Source: Sphingobium phenoxybenzoativorans (GTDB lineage Bacteria; Pseudomonadota; Alphaproteobacteria; Sphingomonadales; Sphingomonadaceae). Taken from it: 64,000 nt of DNA. The translations under genes were made by a program, and so were the position numbers. Below the pieces are notes generated by a model. That model was given only the letters and a program-made list of their open reading frames with translations. It did not search any database and was not told where the DNA came from. Location: NCBI RefSeq assembly GCF_001757355.1, contig NZ_MINO01000002.1:62001-126000 (forward strand), given 5' to 3'. Below are positions 63,832 through 64,000 of the stretch, one piece after another; the first letter of the stretch is position 1, and every line of letters begins with the position of its first letter.

Positions 63832-64000
63832 TTGCAGCAACTCACCCCTGCCGTCGCGGCGGCGCTGCGAGAAACAATGGCGCTCGCCAGTCGCGGCAAT
63901 CTTAACGGTGCGCGCGCTTTTGCCGAAAAGGCGTTGAGGGAGAATGGTTCACAGGGGCCGATCCACGCGCTGCTTGGCATGATTTGCTGCCGCGCGGGCG
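63832..64000 (+). CDS. TPR protein, 3' end cut by window (possible sulfotransferase)
   Basis: A TTG at 63832 with GGGAGAATGAC before it opens a frame of 56 codons that runs off the right edge. The reading MALASRGNLNGARAFAEKAL and GPIHALLGMICCRAG is typical of a TPR helix pair. TPR proteins after a receptor and a beta-hydroxylase of this kind are often fused to sulfotransferase domains in related bacteria, but the visible part does not show this. Start codon, ribosome site and first residues (MQQ; MQE in the gene before) mirror the preceding gene. Confidence 0.6.
   Translation, partial: MQQLTPAVAAALRETMALASRGNLNGARAFAEKALRENGSQGPIHALLGMICCRAG

Overview
The window is high-GC chromosomal DNA from an alphaproteobacterium, most likely a member of the Sphingomonadaceae (Sphingobium/Sphingomonas type). 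This rests on the gene content (NusA-YlxR-IF2 block, DUF2794, DUF2093, an sdhCDA order, several TonB-dependent receptors, an OprP-type porin) and on short palindromic REP-like repeats with the core TTCGACAAGCTCAG, which I associate with sphingomonads. I see no rRNA, tRNA, CRISPR array, integrase or transposase. Almost all of the window is coding, and the genes have normal spacing.

Layout. 1-2.6 kb: an FAD-dependent dehydrogenase cut by the window edge and a PQQ-type sugar dehydrogenase lipoprotein. 2.8-16.5 kb: the conserved translation/RNA block rimP-nusA-ylxR-infB-rbfA, then truB-rpsO-pnp. Between rbfA and truB sit about 3.7 kb of accessory genes: an alpha/beta hydrolase, thymidine kinase, a GNAT acetyltransferase, a lower-GC membrane protein and an exported GNAT-like lipoprotein. 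16.6-19.2 kb: a LuxR-type solo, a winged-helix protein and a HisKA_2 histidine kinase. 19.2-24.3 kb: bamD-recN-(monooxygenase)-ligA. 25.5-29 kb: a TonB receptor coupled to a PhoD-like phosphatase. 29-32.2 kb: prmA, an SDR and a cytosolic chemoreceptor with a globin-like sensor. 32.4-35 kb: sdhC-sdhD-sdhA, closed by a terminator with no sdhB. 35-41 kb: PAP2-type protein, VIT-family metal transporter, M20 peptidase, chromate transporter, aldo/keto reductase. 41-47.7 kb: zinc metallopeptidase, patatin plus 3-hydroxybutyrate dehydrogenase, a large lipoprotein and an M20D amidohydrolase. 47.8-54.4 kb: oxyR, TauE/SafE, cysE, DUF2794, DUF2157, OprP porin, and a membrane-anchored HhH protein. 54.5-59 kb: purD divergent from xseA, then DUF2093 and an M23 peptidase. 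59.4-64 kb: a large TonB receptor, then a TPR/aspartyl beta-hydroxylase protein and another TPR protein that runs off the window.

How the genes work together. Three separate phosphate-linked loci (TonB receptor/PhoD at 25.6 kb, PAP2 at 35.2 kb, OprP porin at 52.0 kb) each have TGTCA-type repeats near 11-base spacing upstream. This fits a dispersed Pho regulon. The patatin-bdhA pair has a TGC-N3-GCA element just upstream, which suggests a link to polyhydroxybutyrate turnover. TauE/SafE, CysE and OxyR lie together, joining sulfur and redox functions.

Most notable observations: a REP-like 15-bp inverted repeat carried in frame inside truB; the receptor/beta-hydroxylase/TPR module at the right end, in which both downstream genes start with TTG; the globin-coupled soluble chemoreceptor; the PAP2 protein whose usual catalytic histidine in motif 2 is replaced by threonine, behind a strong inverted repeat and a Pho-box-like repeat; and an acetyltransferase-like domain on a lipoprotein. 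All functional calls come from reading motifs by eye; no database search was run.
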